From assembly GCA_030642565.1 (NCBI GenBank), contig DAOWNM010000118.1:1-7954 (forward strand): DNA of 7,954 bases. The letters are read 5' to 3'. Shown in pieces: positions 1-6,459 of this stretch (the stretch's first letter is position 1; each line of letters begins with the position of its first letter). The position numbers and the translations under genes were made by a program. The notes beneath the pieces are model-generated. The model had not been told where the DNA came from, ran no database searches, and worked only from the letters and a program-made list of their open reading frames with translations. This stretch comes from Bacteroidota bacterium (GTDB lineage: Bacteria; Bacteroidota; Bacteroidia; Bacteroidales; GCA-2748055).

Positions 1-2133
1 CTGGCAAATGTTCTGAGGAAACCGGCACAGAATATCTTCAAAGAGTTTAAAGAAGAGTCCTATGAAGAACGGATCAGCCTAGGTGATGTGAAGTACCACC
101 TGGGATATAGCAATACCGTGAAAACCGGCGAAAAAAAAAACATAACCCTAAACACCACCCCCAACCCACCACACCCTAAACCATCCGCACCCATCGTCGA
201 GGGTGTTTCCAGGGCACGGATCGATCACATATACGGAGGAGATTACAATAAACTGGTACCCATCATCATCCATGGCGATGCTGCCATCGCCGGTCAGGGT
301 GTTGTCTACGAGGTGGTTCAAATGTCCGAACTTGAAGGATATAAGACCGGGGGAACCATCCACCTGGTGATCAATAACCAGGTCGGTTTTACCACCAACT
401 ACCTGGATGGCCGCTCCAGTACCTACTGCACCGATGTGGGAAAGGTAACCAAGTCACCCATCTGGCACGTAAATGGGGATGATGTGGAGGGATTGGTCCA
501 TGTGATGCGTATGGCCATTGAATACCGCCAGCTGTTCCATACCGATGTGTTTATCGATATTCTGGCCTACCGCAAATATGGCCATAATGAAGGGGACGAA
601 CCGCGGTTTACACAGCCCACACTTTATAAAGCCATTGCCAGCCATCCCAACCCAAGGGATCTCTACAGCAAAGAGCTGGTTCAGCAAGGTGTTCTGACCA
701 GCACTGATATCAGCCATGCTGAAGCTGAATTTGACTCCCTGCTGGAGAAGCAACTGGATGCATCAAGAAAAGAGAAGAAGGTGACCATTCAGCAGTTTAT
801 GGAGACGCAGTGGGAAGGAATGGATTATGCCTCCATAAAGGATTTTGAAGAGCCTGCAGAAACAGGTGTACCGGGTCGTACCCTGAATCGCATTGCCAGC
901 CAGTTACACACCTTACCAAAAGACCTGGTATTTTTTAAGAAATCGATCAAACTGATAGAGGACCGGGCCAGAATGATCAGGGAAAACCGTGTGGACTGGG
1001 CACTGGGAGAGTTGCTGGCATATGGTTCACTCCTGCTTGAAAATCACCCGGTCAGGATCAGTGGTCAGGATTCAATCAGGGGAACATTCTCCCACCGGCA
1101 TGCCGGTATGGTGATGGAGGAGAGCACGGAAATCTATTTCCCGCTGAAGTATATCGATAAAAATCAGGCGCCTTTCCATCTCTTTAACTCACCTCTTAAT
1201 GAGTATGGTGTACTTGGATTTGAATATGGTTATTCCATGTCCTGTCCGAAAAATCTGACCATTTGGGAAGCTCAATTTGGAGATTTCATTAATGTGGCCC
1301 AGGTAATTCTCGATCAGTATATTTCAAGTGCCGAAGAGAAATGGGGTGTCATGAACGGCCTGGTGCTCTATCTCCCTCATGGATTCGAAGGACAGGGACC
1401 CGAACACTCCAGTGCCCGTATCGAAAGATTCCTCAGTCTGGCTGCAGGTTGCAACATGCATATCATCAACCCCACCACGCCGGCCAACCTGTTCCACGCG
1501 CTGCGAAACCACATGAAAAAACAGTCGAGGGTACCCCTTGTGGTCTTCACTCCCAAAAGCCTGCTACGCCATCCACAATGTGTCTCCACACTGAACGACC
1601 TGGAAAAAGGGAAGTTTATGCCTGTTTATGACGATACCGAAAACGATGTGGATGAGGTGCGCAGGGTAGTGCTGTGCAGCGGCAAAATCTATTATGATCT
1701 GCTTGCCCGGAAACAGAAACTGGGTGTCAGGGACATTGCATTAATCCGGCTGGATCAGATCTTTCCCTTCCCCGAAATAGAGATCGCCCGGATCCTGAAG
1801 AAATACCGGAACAACATGCTCACCCTCTGGGTCCAGGAAGAGCCCGAAAACATGGGAGCATGGTATTATATCCGCAACGCCATGAAAGAAACAGAGGTGA
1901 TCCCTGTTACCCGCCAGCCTTCCGGAAGTCCTGCTACCGGTCTTTTCAAACTGCACGAAATCAGTCAGAAGGAGATTATCGATAAGGTATTCAGAGAGTG
2001 TACATGCGAACTTCTGAACGTATACTGTGGCCTGCAATGTATGATTGGAAGCTCGAGGACGGAGATACTGAACCAACATTATTATTTCGAAAAAGAGAAA
2101 TCCAAAAAAAAGGAACATGGCCCTGGAGATTAA
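1..2133 (+). CDS. sucA: 2-oxoglutarate dehydrogenase E1 component (thiamine-diphosphate dependent), 5'-truncated by the window edge
   Basis: E1 of the 2-oxoglutarate dehydrogenase complex: it decarboxylates 2-oxoglutarate on thiamine diphosphate and passes the succinyl group to the lipoyl arm of E2, in the cytoplasmic TCA cycle. The frame is open from base 1 and begins inside a conserved E1 stretch (LANVL..., then GDVKYHLGYS at ~82-111), so the GTG at 88 is not the start; roughly the first 200 residues lie outside. Visible family landmarks are IHGDAAIAGQG and VINNQVGFTT (cofactor-binding GD...NN arrangement), YCTD, HVNGDD, GHNEGDEP, RGTFSHRHA, IWEAQFGDF, PHGFEGQGPEHSSAR, SPKSLLRHP-like TPKSLLRHP and QEEPENMGAWYY. 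The C-terminus carries a ~44-residue cysteine-containing extension beyond the E. coli end as I recall it. Odd: bases 131-186 lack G completely and turn the expected NPSHLE segment into NPPHPK, keeping only its His (codon 172-174). The 3' end overlaps sucB by 17 bases, implying an operon and coupled translation. Confidence 0.97.
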   Translation: MANVLRKPAQNIFKEFKEESYEERISLGDVKYHLGYSNTVKTGEKKNITLNTTPNPPHPKPSAPIVEGVSRARIDHIYGGDYNKLVPIIIHGDAAIAGQGVVYEVVQMSELEGYKTGGTIHLVINNQVGFTTNYLDGRSSTYCTDVGKVTKSPIWHVNGDDVEGLVHVMRMAIEYRQLFHTDVFIDILAYRKYGHNEGDEPRFTQPTLYKAIASHPNPRDLYSKELVQQGVLTSTDISHAEAEFDSLLEKQLDASRKEKKVTIQQFMETQWEGMDYASIKDFEEPAETGVPGRTLNRIASQLHTLPKDLVFFKKSIKLIEDRARMIRENRVDWALGELLAYGSLLLENHPVRISGQDSIRGTFSHRHAGMVMEESTEIYFPLKYIDKNQAPFHLFNSPLNEYGVLGFEYGYSMSCPKNLTIWEAQFGDFINVAQVILDQYISSAEEKWGVMNGLVLYLPHGFEGQGPEHSSARIERFLSLAAGCNMHIINPTTPANLFHALRNHMKKQSRVPLVVFTPKSLLRHPQCVSTLNDLEKGKFMPVYDDTENDVDEVRRVVLCSGKIYYDLLARKQKLGVRDIALIRLDQIFPFPEIEIARILKKYRNNMLTLWVQEEPENMGAWYYIRNAMKETEVIPVTRQPSGSPATGLFKLHEISQKEIIDKVFRECTCELLNVYCGLQCMIGSSRTEILNQHYYFEKEKSKKKEHGPGD
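131..186 (+). other. G-free, A/C-rich tract inside sucA (suspected sequence defect)
   Basis: Fifty-six consecutive bases contain no G and only four T's (143, 149, 177, 184), starting with ten A's. The flanking sucA sequence has ordinary, mixed composition. The tract is in frame and has no stop, but it encodes Pro/Thr/Asn/Lys-rich residues in place of a strongly conserved E1 segment. Conservation is normal again from PIVEGVSRAR onward. The compositional break is directly visible; its cause is inferred. Confidence 0.8.
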
Positions 2134-3298
2134 AATACCAAGTCCCGGTGAATCCATTGCGGAAGTAGAACTCACATCATGGTTTGTGGAGGACGGTGCG
2201 CTGGTTTCAAAAAACCAGGAGATCGGTGAAATTGAATCGGAAAAAGCAACCCTGCCCCTGATTGCCGGTGAGTCCGGACAGCTGAAAATTCTGGTTCAGG
2301 AGGGGGAGACTATAAAGGTGGGGGTTGTGGTAGCTTCAATCGATACCAGCGTGGAGGTACCAGGAGAAAAAATGGCACCTGTTGAAAAACCATCATCTGA
2401 ACAAAAGAGTGTCAAAGTCACCCCGGTGGCAAAACAGATGATGGAGAGGGAGGGACTATCTGTAGATGATATCCTCAACGGGCTAAGAAAAATCAGTGCA
2501 GGAGACGTGAAGCAGGTTATAGAGAATAGCTCCGCGGCAAAGATCCCAGAGAGGCAGATGACAACTTCCAGGGAGGAGGAGCGAAATAAGGTGAGTCAGC
2601 TCAGAAAAAAAATCTCTGAAAGACTGGTCACTGTCAAGAATGAAACAGCCATGCTCACTACCTTCAATGAGGCAGATATGAGTGCCATCATCTCCATCAG
2701 AAAAAGATACCAGGAGCAGTTCGTGGAGAAACATGGAATAAAGCTTGGTTTTATGTCCTTTTTTACAAAGGCTGTTACCGAAGCGCTCCGGCAGTTCCCT
2801 GCTGTAAACTCATACCTGGATGGAGAAGAGGTGGTTTCACCCGGTTACTGTGATATCGGCATCGCTGTGCAGTCAGAAAAAGGATTGATGGTGCCAGTGA
2901 TCAGAAATACAGAAGCTATGAGCCTGGCCCAATTGGAGAATCAGATTGCCGATCTGGCTACCCGTGCCAGAAAAGCGCGACTCAGTATAGAAGAGATGAG
3001 CGGGGGTACTTTTACCATCTCCAATGGTGGCATCTACGGATCCATGCTCTCCACCCCTATTCTTAATCCGCCCCAGTCAGGAATCCTTGGCATGCACAAT
3101 ATTTTGGAACGTCCTGTTGCCATTAACGGAAAGGTAGAGATCAGGTCCATGATGTATATTGCACTGAGCTATGACCACCGCGTCATCGACGGTAAAGATT
3201 CAGTAGGTTTCCTGAAGACGGTGAAAGAGTTACTTGAAGAGCCGGCTCGTATGATCTTTGGTGAACAATCGCCCGAGCAGTTCCTGCTTGAAATTTAG
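2117..3298 (+). CDS. sucB: Dihydrolipoyllysine succinyltransferase, E2 of 2-oxoglutarate dehydrogenase
   Basis: 393 residues, complete. E2 core of the 2-oxoglutarate dehydrogenase complex: its lipoyl-lysine accepts the succinyl group from SucA and the C-terminal domain transfers it to CoA. Lipoyl domain at residues ~2-77 with the modified lysine at K43 in IESEKATL; acidic/proline linker ~78-98; peripheral-subunit (E3) binding domain ~101-135 (VTPVAKQMMEREGL...ISAGDVKQVI); second linker ~136-157; acyltransferase domain ~158-390 with the active-site motif SYDHRVIDG, giving catalytic H354 and D358. TFTISNGGIYGS and PQSGILGMH are also typical. The ATG at 2117 is preceded by A-rich AAAAGGAAC and yields a lipoyl domain starting at the usual place (MALEIKIPSPGES). 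Odd: the binding domain lacks the usual GTGxGGR loop and appears about two residues shorter than E. coli SucB there. Assignment to E2o rather than another acyltransferase rests mainly on overlap with sucA. The next gene converges after only 7 bases. Confidence 0.96.
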   Translation: MALEIKIPSPGESIAEVELTSWFVEDGALVSKNQEIGEIESEKATLPLIAGESGQLKILVQEGETIKVGVVVASIDTSVEVPGEKMAPVEKPSSEQKSVKVTPVAKQMMEREGLSVDDILNGLRKISAGDVKQVIENSSAAKIPERQMTTSREEERNKVSQLRKKISERLVTVKNETAMLTTFNEADMSAIISIRKRYQEQFVEKHGIKLGFMSFFTKAVTEALRQFPAVNSYLDGEEVVSPGYCDIGIAVQSEKGLMVPVIRNTEAMSLAQLENQIADLATRARKARLSIEEMSGGTFTISNGGIYGSMLSTPILNPPQSGILGMHNILERPVAINGKVEIRSMMYIALSYDHRVIDGKDSVGFLKTVKELLEEPARMIFGEQSPEQFLLEI

Positions 3299-3305
3299 CA
3301 ATGGA

Positions 3306-4007
3306 TTAATAGTACTCTACCACACGGGTAATAGCCATTTCCGGAGTGATCTTCTCCTCACCGGTAAAGACCAGCCGAAGTGTCCAGTTTCCCTTCTCGT
3401 CAAACTCACTGTATTCGTATTGCTGGGTAGCAGATCTTGCTCCATCCAGCTCCTCCTGATACATCTCCACCAGCAGGTTCTTTTCATATACGTGGTGCAC
3501 AATTACCTCCCGGTTATTGACCACCTGCACCTGCCTTTCAATTCTCCCCTTTGAATCATAGTAAGTTGCACCTTCATAGCGAAGCTGCTCATCCTGCCAC
3601 ACTTCGAAGTTCACCTGATCATCCGAAACCTTGTCCATCACGGTCCTGGAAACCAGCATCATTTGGGAGTGTTTTGGAGTCAAATTAACCCTTGTATAAT
3701 AGGTCTCTTCCACCAGATCACCGTCTTTACGTTTTACAGTAGCAAGGTTGGTGGTATCGCCACAATCGCTCATGCTAAAAGCCTGTAAGTAGTTTCCCTC
3801 AGCATCATACTCCACCACCCGGTAACCGTTGGCACAATCCGTACCTGCCACCCACTTTTCATTCTCATAGGTAGCATCACACTGGAATTCATTGGTTGCC
3901 TTCACCTTACCTTTTAATCCTCTACGATTAAGATCGTTTAATCCTCCGGAACAGGATACAAGAAAAGCAAGTAATAACATTACGGTTAAACTTGAAACAG
4001 ACTTCAT
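3306..4007 (-). CDS. Small exported lipoprotein with YD-like motifs, function unknown
   Basis: 233 residues, ATG start at 4007. The N-terminus is a lipoprotein signal: short Lys-containing n-region, hydrophobic LTVMLLLAFLV, then lipobox LVSC with the lipidated Cys at C19, followed by SGG. The mature part is hydrophilic and beta-rich, with an LKGKVKA opening and repeated aromatic-Asp/Gly units resembling the degenerate YD repeats of many Bacteroidota lipoproteins: EYDAEGNY (~66-73), YYDSKGRIE (~149-157) and FDEKGNWTLRLVF (~202-214). It ends in a VVEYY-like strand. Three further cysteines (C43, C58, C82) would sit outside the cytoplasm. I cannot assign a function; the family is known to me only as uncharacterised, probably outer-membrane or periplasmic. 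It lies downstream of the secreted thioredoxin-fold gene on the same strand, separated by 68 bases that hold a hairpin and a promoter-like sequence, so it may be transcribed separately. It converges on sucB with a 7-base gap. Confidence 0.87.
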   Translation of the reverse strand: MKSVSSLTVMLLLAFLVSCSGGLNDLNRRGLKGKVKATNEFQCDATYENEKWVAGTDCANGYRVVEYDAEGNYLQAFSMSDCGDTTNLATVKRKDGDLVEETYYTRVNLTPKHSQMMLVSRTVMDKVSDDQVNFEVWQDEQLRYEGATYYDSKGRIERQVQVVNNREVIVHHVYEKNLLVEMYQEELDGARSATQQYEYSEFDEKGNWTLRLVFTGEEKITPEMAITRVVEYY

Positions 4008-4022
4008 AATAGCACAGTTTAG

Positions 4023-4068
4023 TTTTTTAAGGACCTAAAAGTAACTGTTCCTGTTCACAATCACAAAA
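4023..4068 (-). promoter_or_regulatory. Candidate Bacteroidota-type promoter for the lipoprotein gene
   Basis: Reading the minus strand, TTTG (4067-4064, preceded by T) is followed after 20 bases by TACTTTTA (4043-4036), a 7-of-8 match to the TAnnTTTG -7 element of Bacteroidota housekeeping promoters. Transcription would start near 4029-4026, leaving a leader of about 20 bases before the ATG at 4007. The -7 box sits in the downstream arm of the hairpin described separately, so promoter and terminator roles may compete. This is pattern matching only. Confidence 0.4.
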
Positions 4069-4080
4069 GAACCAGTTACT
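4036..4080 (-). terminator. Inverted repeat at the end of the thioredoxin-fold gene, possible intrinsic terminator
   Basis: On the minus strand AGTAACTG (4080-4073) pairs with CAGTTACT (4047-4040). After a one-base bulge, TTC (4071-4069) pairs with GAA (4050-4048), giving about 11 pairs around an 18-base loop, and the stem is followed directly by TTTA (4039-4036). The upstream arm contains the TAA stop of the thioredoxin-fold gene (4078-4076). The position and trailing T's suit a terminator, but the loop is long and the T tract short, so it may instead be an operator or chance. Confidence 0.4.
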
Positions 4081-5275
4081 GGTTGTTGATAAATCCCAGC
4101 ACCTGGGCAACCATCTCCTTTTGCTCCCGGGTGGCAGCCATTGATTCAGCTCTCAAAAAAGAGCTCTTTGATTTTTCACGGTTCTGAAGAAAGAAAAACA
4201 CCATTCCCTGGTAAAAATAGTAATCAAAATGCTCCTCCAGTTCAATACAGGCAGCATACCACTCAGCCTCTTTCTTAAGTAACAGCTCTGTCTGATATTG
4301 CTGATCCATATCTGTGATTTGTGAAGCAGCACCATAAAGCCAGCGGTGATCATCCTTGCGATCCGTTTCAAAACGCTTATCAATATAAGAGATCAATTCA
4401 TCGGCCCTGTCGGTATAGTAAAAATACTGAATGAACGGAAGGGATCTCAGATCCCACGAGCCACTCTCACTCTCCACTATAGGAGCCAATTGGTTGGCCA
4501 TTTTGCTTACCAGATCGATACGCTCCTCCTCCACCGCCTTTACAAGGGTATTGTTATAAATCTTCTCCATTGCAAGTATATAGTCCTCTTTCAATACCCG
4601 CCTCAGCCGGTCTGTATCTGAAGAGAATCCATCCCACCATATATCATCCAGATCCATATGAAAAGCCACTACCCTGATATCGTCGTCCGAAAGTTTTGGC
4701 TTTGACTCCATCACCTTCTCCATGTATTCAGAAGCAAGCGCTTCAGCCTCCTCCTGGTTTCCCATCTCACGAACCACAGTGACATAGTCTGCAAATCCCT
4801 CAGCCTCCAGTGTTCCATTCCTGTAGCTGGCCCTGTAGCTCTTCACCTTACTAAAACCCTCATTAACTGACTTTAAGGAACCAATCAGCTTCTCTGCAGG
4901 TGTGAAACCGACAATTTTGCTCACCCGTTCCCCATCATCGCTGAAAATAAACATGCTGGGGTAACCCTCAAGCTGCTGCTCTGAAGCATATATCCTACCC
5001 CAATCCGACTCTCCATCCATCCGGACACTCACATAATGGGCATTCATATAGTCAGCCACTGATGGGTCTGTATAGACCTCCCTGTCCATCATTTTACAGG
5101 GTCCGCACCAGGTGGCATATACATCAACGTAGAGCATCAACATCTGGTCCGATGCCTTTTTCTGTACAGCCTTCATCTGTTCAAGGGTTTCGACTTCAAT
5201 GAATTCAACCTGTGCATTCAATGTCAAGGTCGTGACAAACAGGAGTAGAAAAAAGATGTTTGTTTTTATTTTCAT
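4076..5275 (-). CDS. Secreted thioredoxin-fold protein with a helical C-terminal region
   Basis: 399 residues from the ATG at 5275. Signal peptide MKIKTNIFFLLLFVTTLTLNA with probable signal peptidase I cleavage before Q22, so the product is probably periplasmic. A thioredoxin domain follows (~25-130): redox motif WCGPC with C57 and C60 after YVDVYAT, and the cis-proline segment GYPSMFIF (P106). The remaining ~270 residues are charged, aromatic and mostly helical by eye, with TPR-like character near the end (YFYQGMVFFFLQNREKSKSS); I do not recognise a named domain there. An intact CxxC suggests thiol-disulfide oxidoreductase activity; direction and substrate cannot be told. An in-frame ATG at 5299 would add eight residues (MRGSELIY) and overlap the upstream gene by 19 bases. 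I prefer 5275 because it gives a compact signal peptide, 5 bases after the glycosyltransferase stop. It is likely co-transcribed with that gene. Confidence 0.88.
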   Translation of the reverse strand: MKIKTNIFFLLLFVTTLTLNAQVEFIEVETLEQMKAVQKKASDQMLMLYVDVYATWCGPCKMMDREVYTDPSVADYMNAHYVSVRMDGESDWGRIYASEQQLEGYPSMFIFSDDGERVSKIVGFTPAEKLIGSLKSVNEGFSKVKSYRASYRNGTLEAEGFADYVTVVREMGNQEEAEALASEYMEKVMESKPKLSDDDIRVVAFHMDLDDIWWDGFSSDTDRLRRVLKEDYILAMEKIYNNTLVKAVEEERIDLVSKMANQLAPIVESESGSWDLRSLPFIQYFYYTDRADELISYIDKRFETDRKDDHRWLYGAASQITDMDQQYQTELLLKKEAEWYAACIELEEHFDYYFYQGMVFFFLQNREKSKSSFLRAESMAATREQKEMVAQVLGFINNQ

Positions 5276-5280
5276 ATAAA

Positions 5281-6387
5281 TCAGCTCAGAACCCCGCATT
5301 CATTCAAAAGTTCAAGATAGACTTCCGATTCATTTTCCCAGCATAACTCAAGGGCTGCCCTTTGGAGCGCCTCTCTCCAGGCGCCTCCAGACCTCTCTTT
5401 AAGCATATACCTGATGATACCTGCCAGCTTTTCCGGATCCCTCTCTGCTGTTGAAATACCGATTCCATATGAATCTACGATTCTGCTCATCTCCGGAAGC
5501 GCGGAGCAAAGCACCGGCACCCGGCACTGTATATAGTCAAACAATTTATTGGGCAACGCATAGCGGTAATTCAGTCCCCGATCCTCCTCCAGTGATATAC
5601 CCAGATCGGCCGATAAAGTAACCGGCACAAGCTCCTCCGGCATCATCCTTCCTCTGAATTCTACCCGATCGCCCAGATTCATATGCACCACCCGTTGTTT
5701 CAGGTCATCCTCAATATCGCCCGTTCCCACCACTACAAACAGGACATTCTCAAGATACTGCATAGCTTCAATCATCAACTCCAGACCCCTCCCTACATTC
5801 AATGCTCCCTGGTAAATAATCATCTGCCTCTTAACTGCACCCACTTCCCGGGGATGGTATTCAACTTTTACCGGGACATTTCTTACCACCCTGAAACGGG
5901 TACCATAGAGCCTTCGGTAAATGGTTGCAATGGAATAATTTGTTGTAACTGCATATTTAAGCTTTGGCAGAAACCTCCTCTCAATCCATTTCCAGACGGA
6001 CTGTACACCTCTCCTGTGAATCAGTTCAGGCACCTGGGTAAACAGTTCATGGCTATCATAGATCAACGGCACCCTCCTGATCCTGCTTACCAAGAAATTG
6101 GCTGGCAGCGTGTCCAGGTCATTGGAGATTAAAAGTGCCGGCCTTTTGACAAATAGCAGTGTTATCAGCAACCGCAGGTTAAAGCAGGCATAAAACAGGG
6201 GACCACCCGAAAAGAGCATCTTATAACGCCGAGCCTTAAAAGGTCTGTTCACCAGGTCGGGGCTCTCTCTCAATCTCCGACCCATACAGATCACATCAAA
6301 TCCCTGTTCAGACAGGAGCTGTGCCACCCGCCCGACCCGCTGATCTGTGGCCAGGTCATTAATAACCGATATGTAAGCTTGCTTCAA
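5281..6387 (-). CDS. GT4-type (GT-B fold) glycosyltransferase, TTG start
   Basis: 368 residues. Predicted cytoplasmic transferase of a sugar from a nucleotide donor to a surface glycan or lipid-linked acceptor; donor and acceptor are unknown. The N-terminal Rossmann-like half (~1-175) opens with ISVINDLATDQRV and has LLISNDLDTL and DSHELFTQVPEL (~111-121). The C-terminal half (~188-340) has IIYQGALNVGRGLE (phosphate-binding loop region), FVVVGTGD, and the donor-site segment EDRGLNYRYALPNKLFDYI (~268-286), then VPVLCSALPEMSRIV. It is a typical length for group 1/GT4 enzymes. The start codon is TTG (6387-6385): two codons upstream lies an in-frame TAA, and the conserved first strand begins only a few residues after this TTG, so no ATG fits. 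No clear Shine-Dalgarno is visible. Its stop is 5 bases before the thioredoxin-fold gene. MurB is divergent. No other polysaccharide-locus genes are in view, so the pathway cannot be named. Confidence 0.92.
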   Translation of the reverse strand: MKQAYISVINDLATDQRVGRVAQLLSEQGFDVICMGRRLRESPDLVNRPFKARRYKMLFSGGPLFYACFNLRLLITLLFVKRPALLISNDLDTLPANFLVSRIRRVPLIYDSHELFTQVPELIHRRGVQSVWKWIERRFLPKLKYAVTTNYSIATIYRRLYGTRFRVVRNVPVKVEYHPREVGAVKRQMIIYQGALNVGRGLELMIEAMQYLENVLFVVVGTGDIEDDLKQRVVHMNLGDRVEFRGRMMPEELVPVTLSADLGISLEEDRGLNYRYALPNKLFDYIQCRVPVLCSALPEMSRIVDSYGIGISTAERDPEKLAGIIRYMLKERSGGAWREALQRAALELCWENESEVYLELLNECGVLS

Positions 6388-6459
6388 GATTTATTCAAAG
6401 AATTTAAAGATAGGAAAAGCAATGGGGCATTGGAACAAATCATTGTTATATTTACCATT
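6388..6459. promoter_or_regulatory. Divergent intergenic region between the glycosyltransferase and murB
   Basis: This 72-base AT-rich gap must hold the start signals of both genes unless they are read from outside. For the minus strand, TTTG (6439-6436) and TATCTTTA (6412-6405) resemble the -33/-7 elements of Bacteroidota, but the 23-base spacer is longer than usual. For the plus strand, TATATTTA (6447-6454) resembles a -7 box without a good -33 partner, and would start transcription almost at the murB ATG, giving a nearly leaderless message. Both are weak candidates. Confidence 0.3.

Noticed and set aside
88..90. GTG at 88 as the start of sucA.
   Set aside because: Conserved E1 sequence continues in frame upstream to base 1, so the gene is cut by the window edge.
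146..181. CCCTAAAC occurs twice (146-153 and 174-181), resembling a telomere-type repeat or a short direct repeat.
   Set aside because: Only two copies, 28 bases apart, in a tract made almost wholly of A and C, where such words arise easily. It lies inside sucA coding sequence.
2104..2112. A-AAA-AAG slippery sequence in frame near the end of sucA, possible programmed frameshift into sucB.
   Set aside because: A -1 shift leads to frame 3, which reaches a stop at 2166-2168 after about 18 codons, and not to the sucB frame. sucB has its own ATG and a standard N-terminus.
3275..3287. Small hairpin AGCAG-TTC-CTGCT at the end of sucB as a terminator.
   Set aside because: Only five base pairs, inside the coding region, with no T tract after it; likely chance.
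5683..6132. Open frame of ~149 codons on the plus strand, antisense to the glycosyltransferase.
   Set aside because: The opposite strand carries a clear conserved glycosyltransferase; the antisense product has no recognisable motif, signal or start context.
6379..6459. N-terminal extension of MurB from a TTG at 6379.
   Set aside because: It overlaps the start of the divergent glycosyltransferase, and its residues do not resemble MurB; the ATG at 6460 gives the usual N-terminus.
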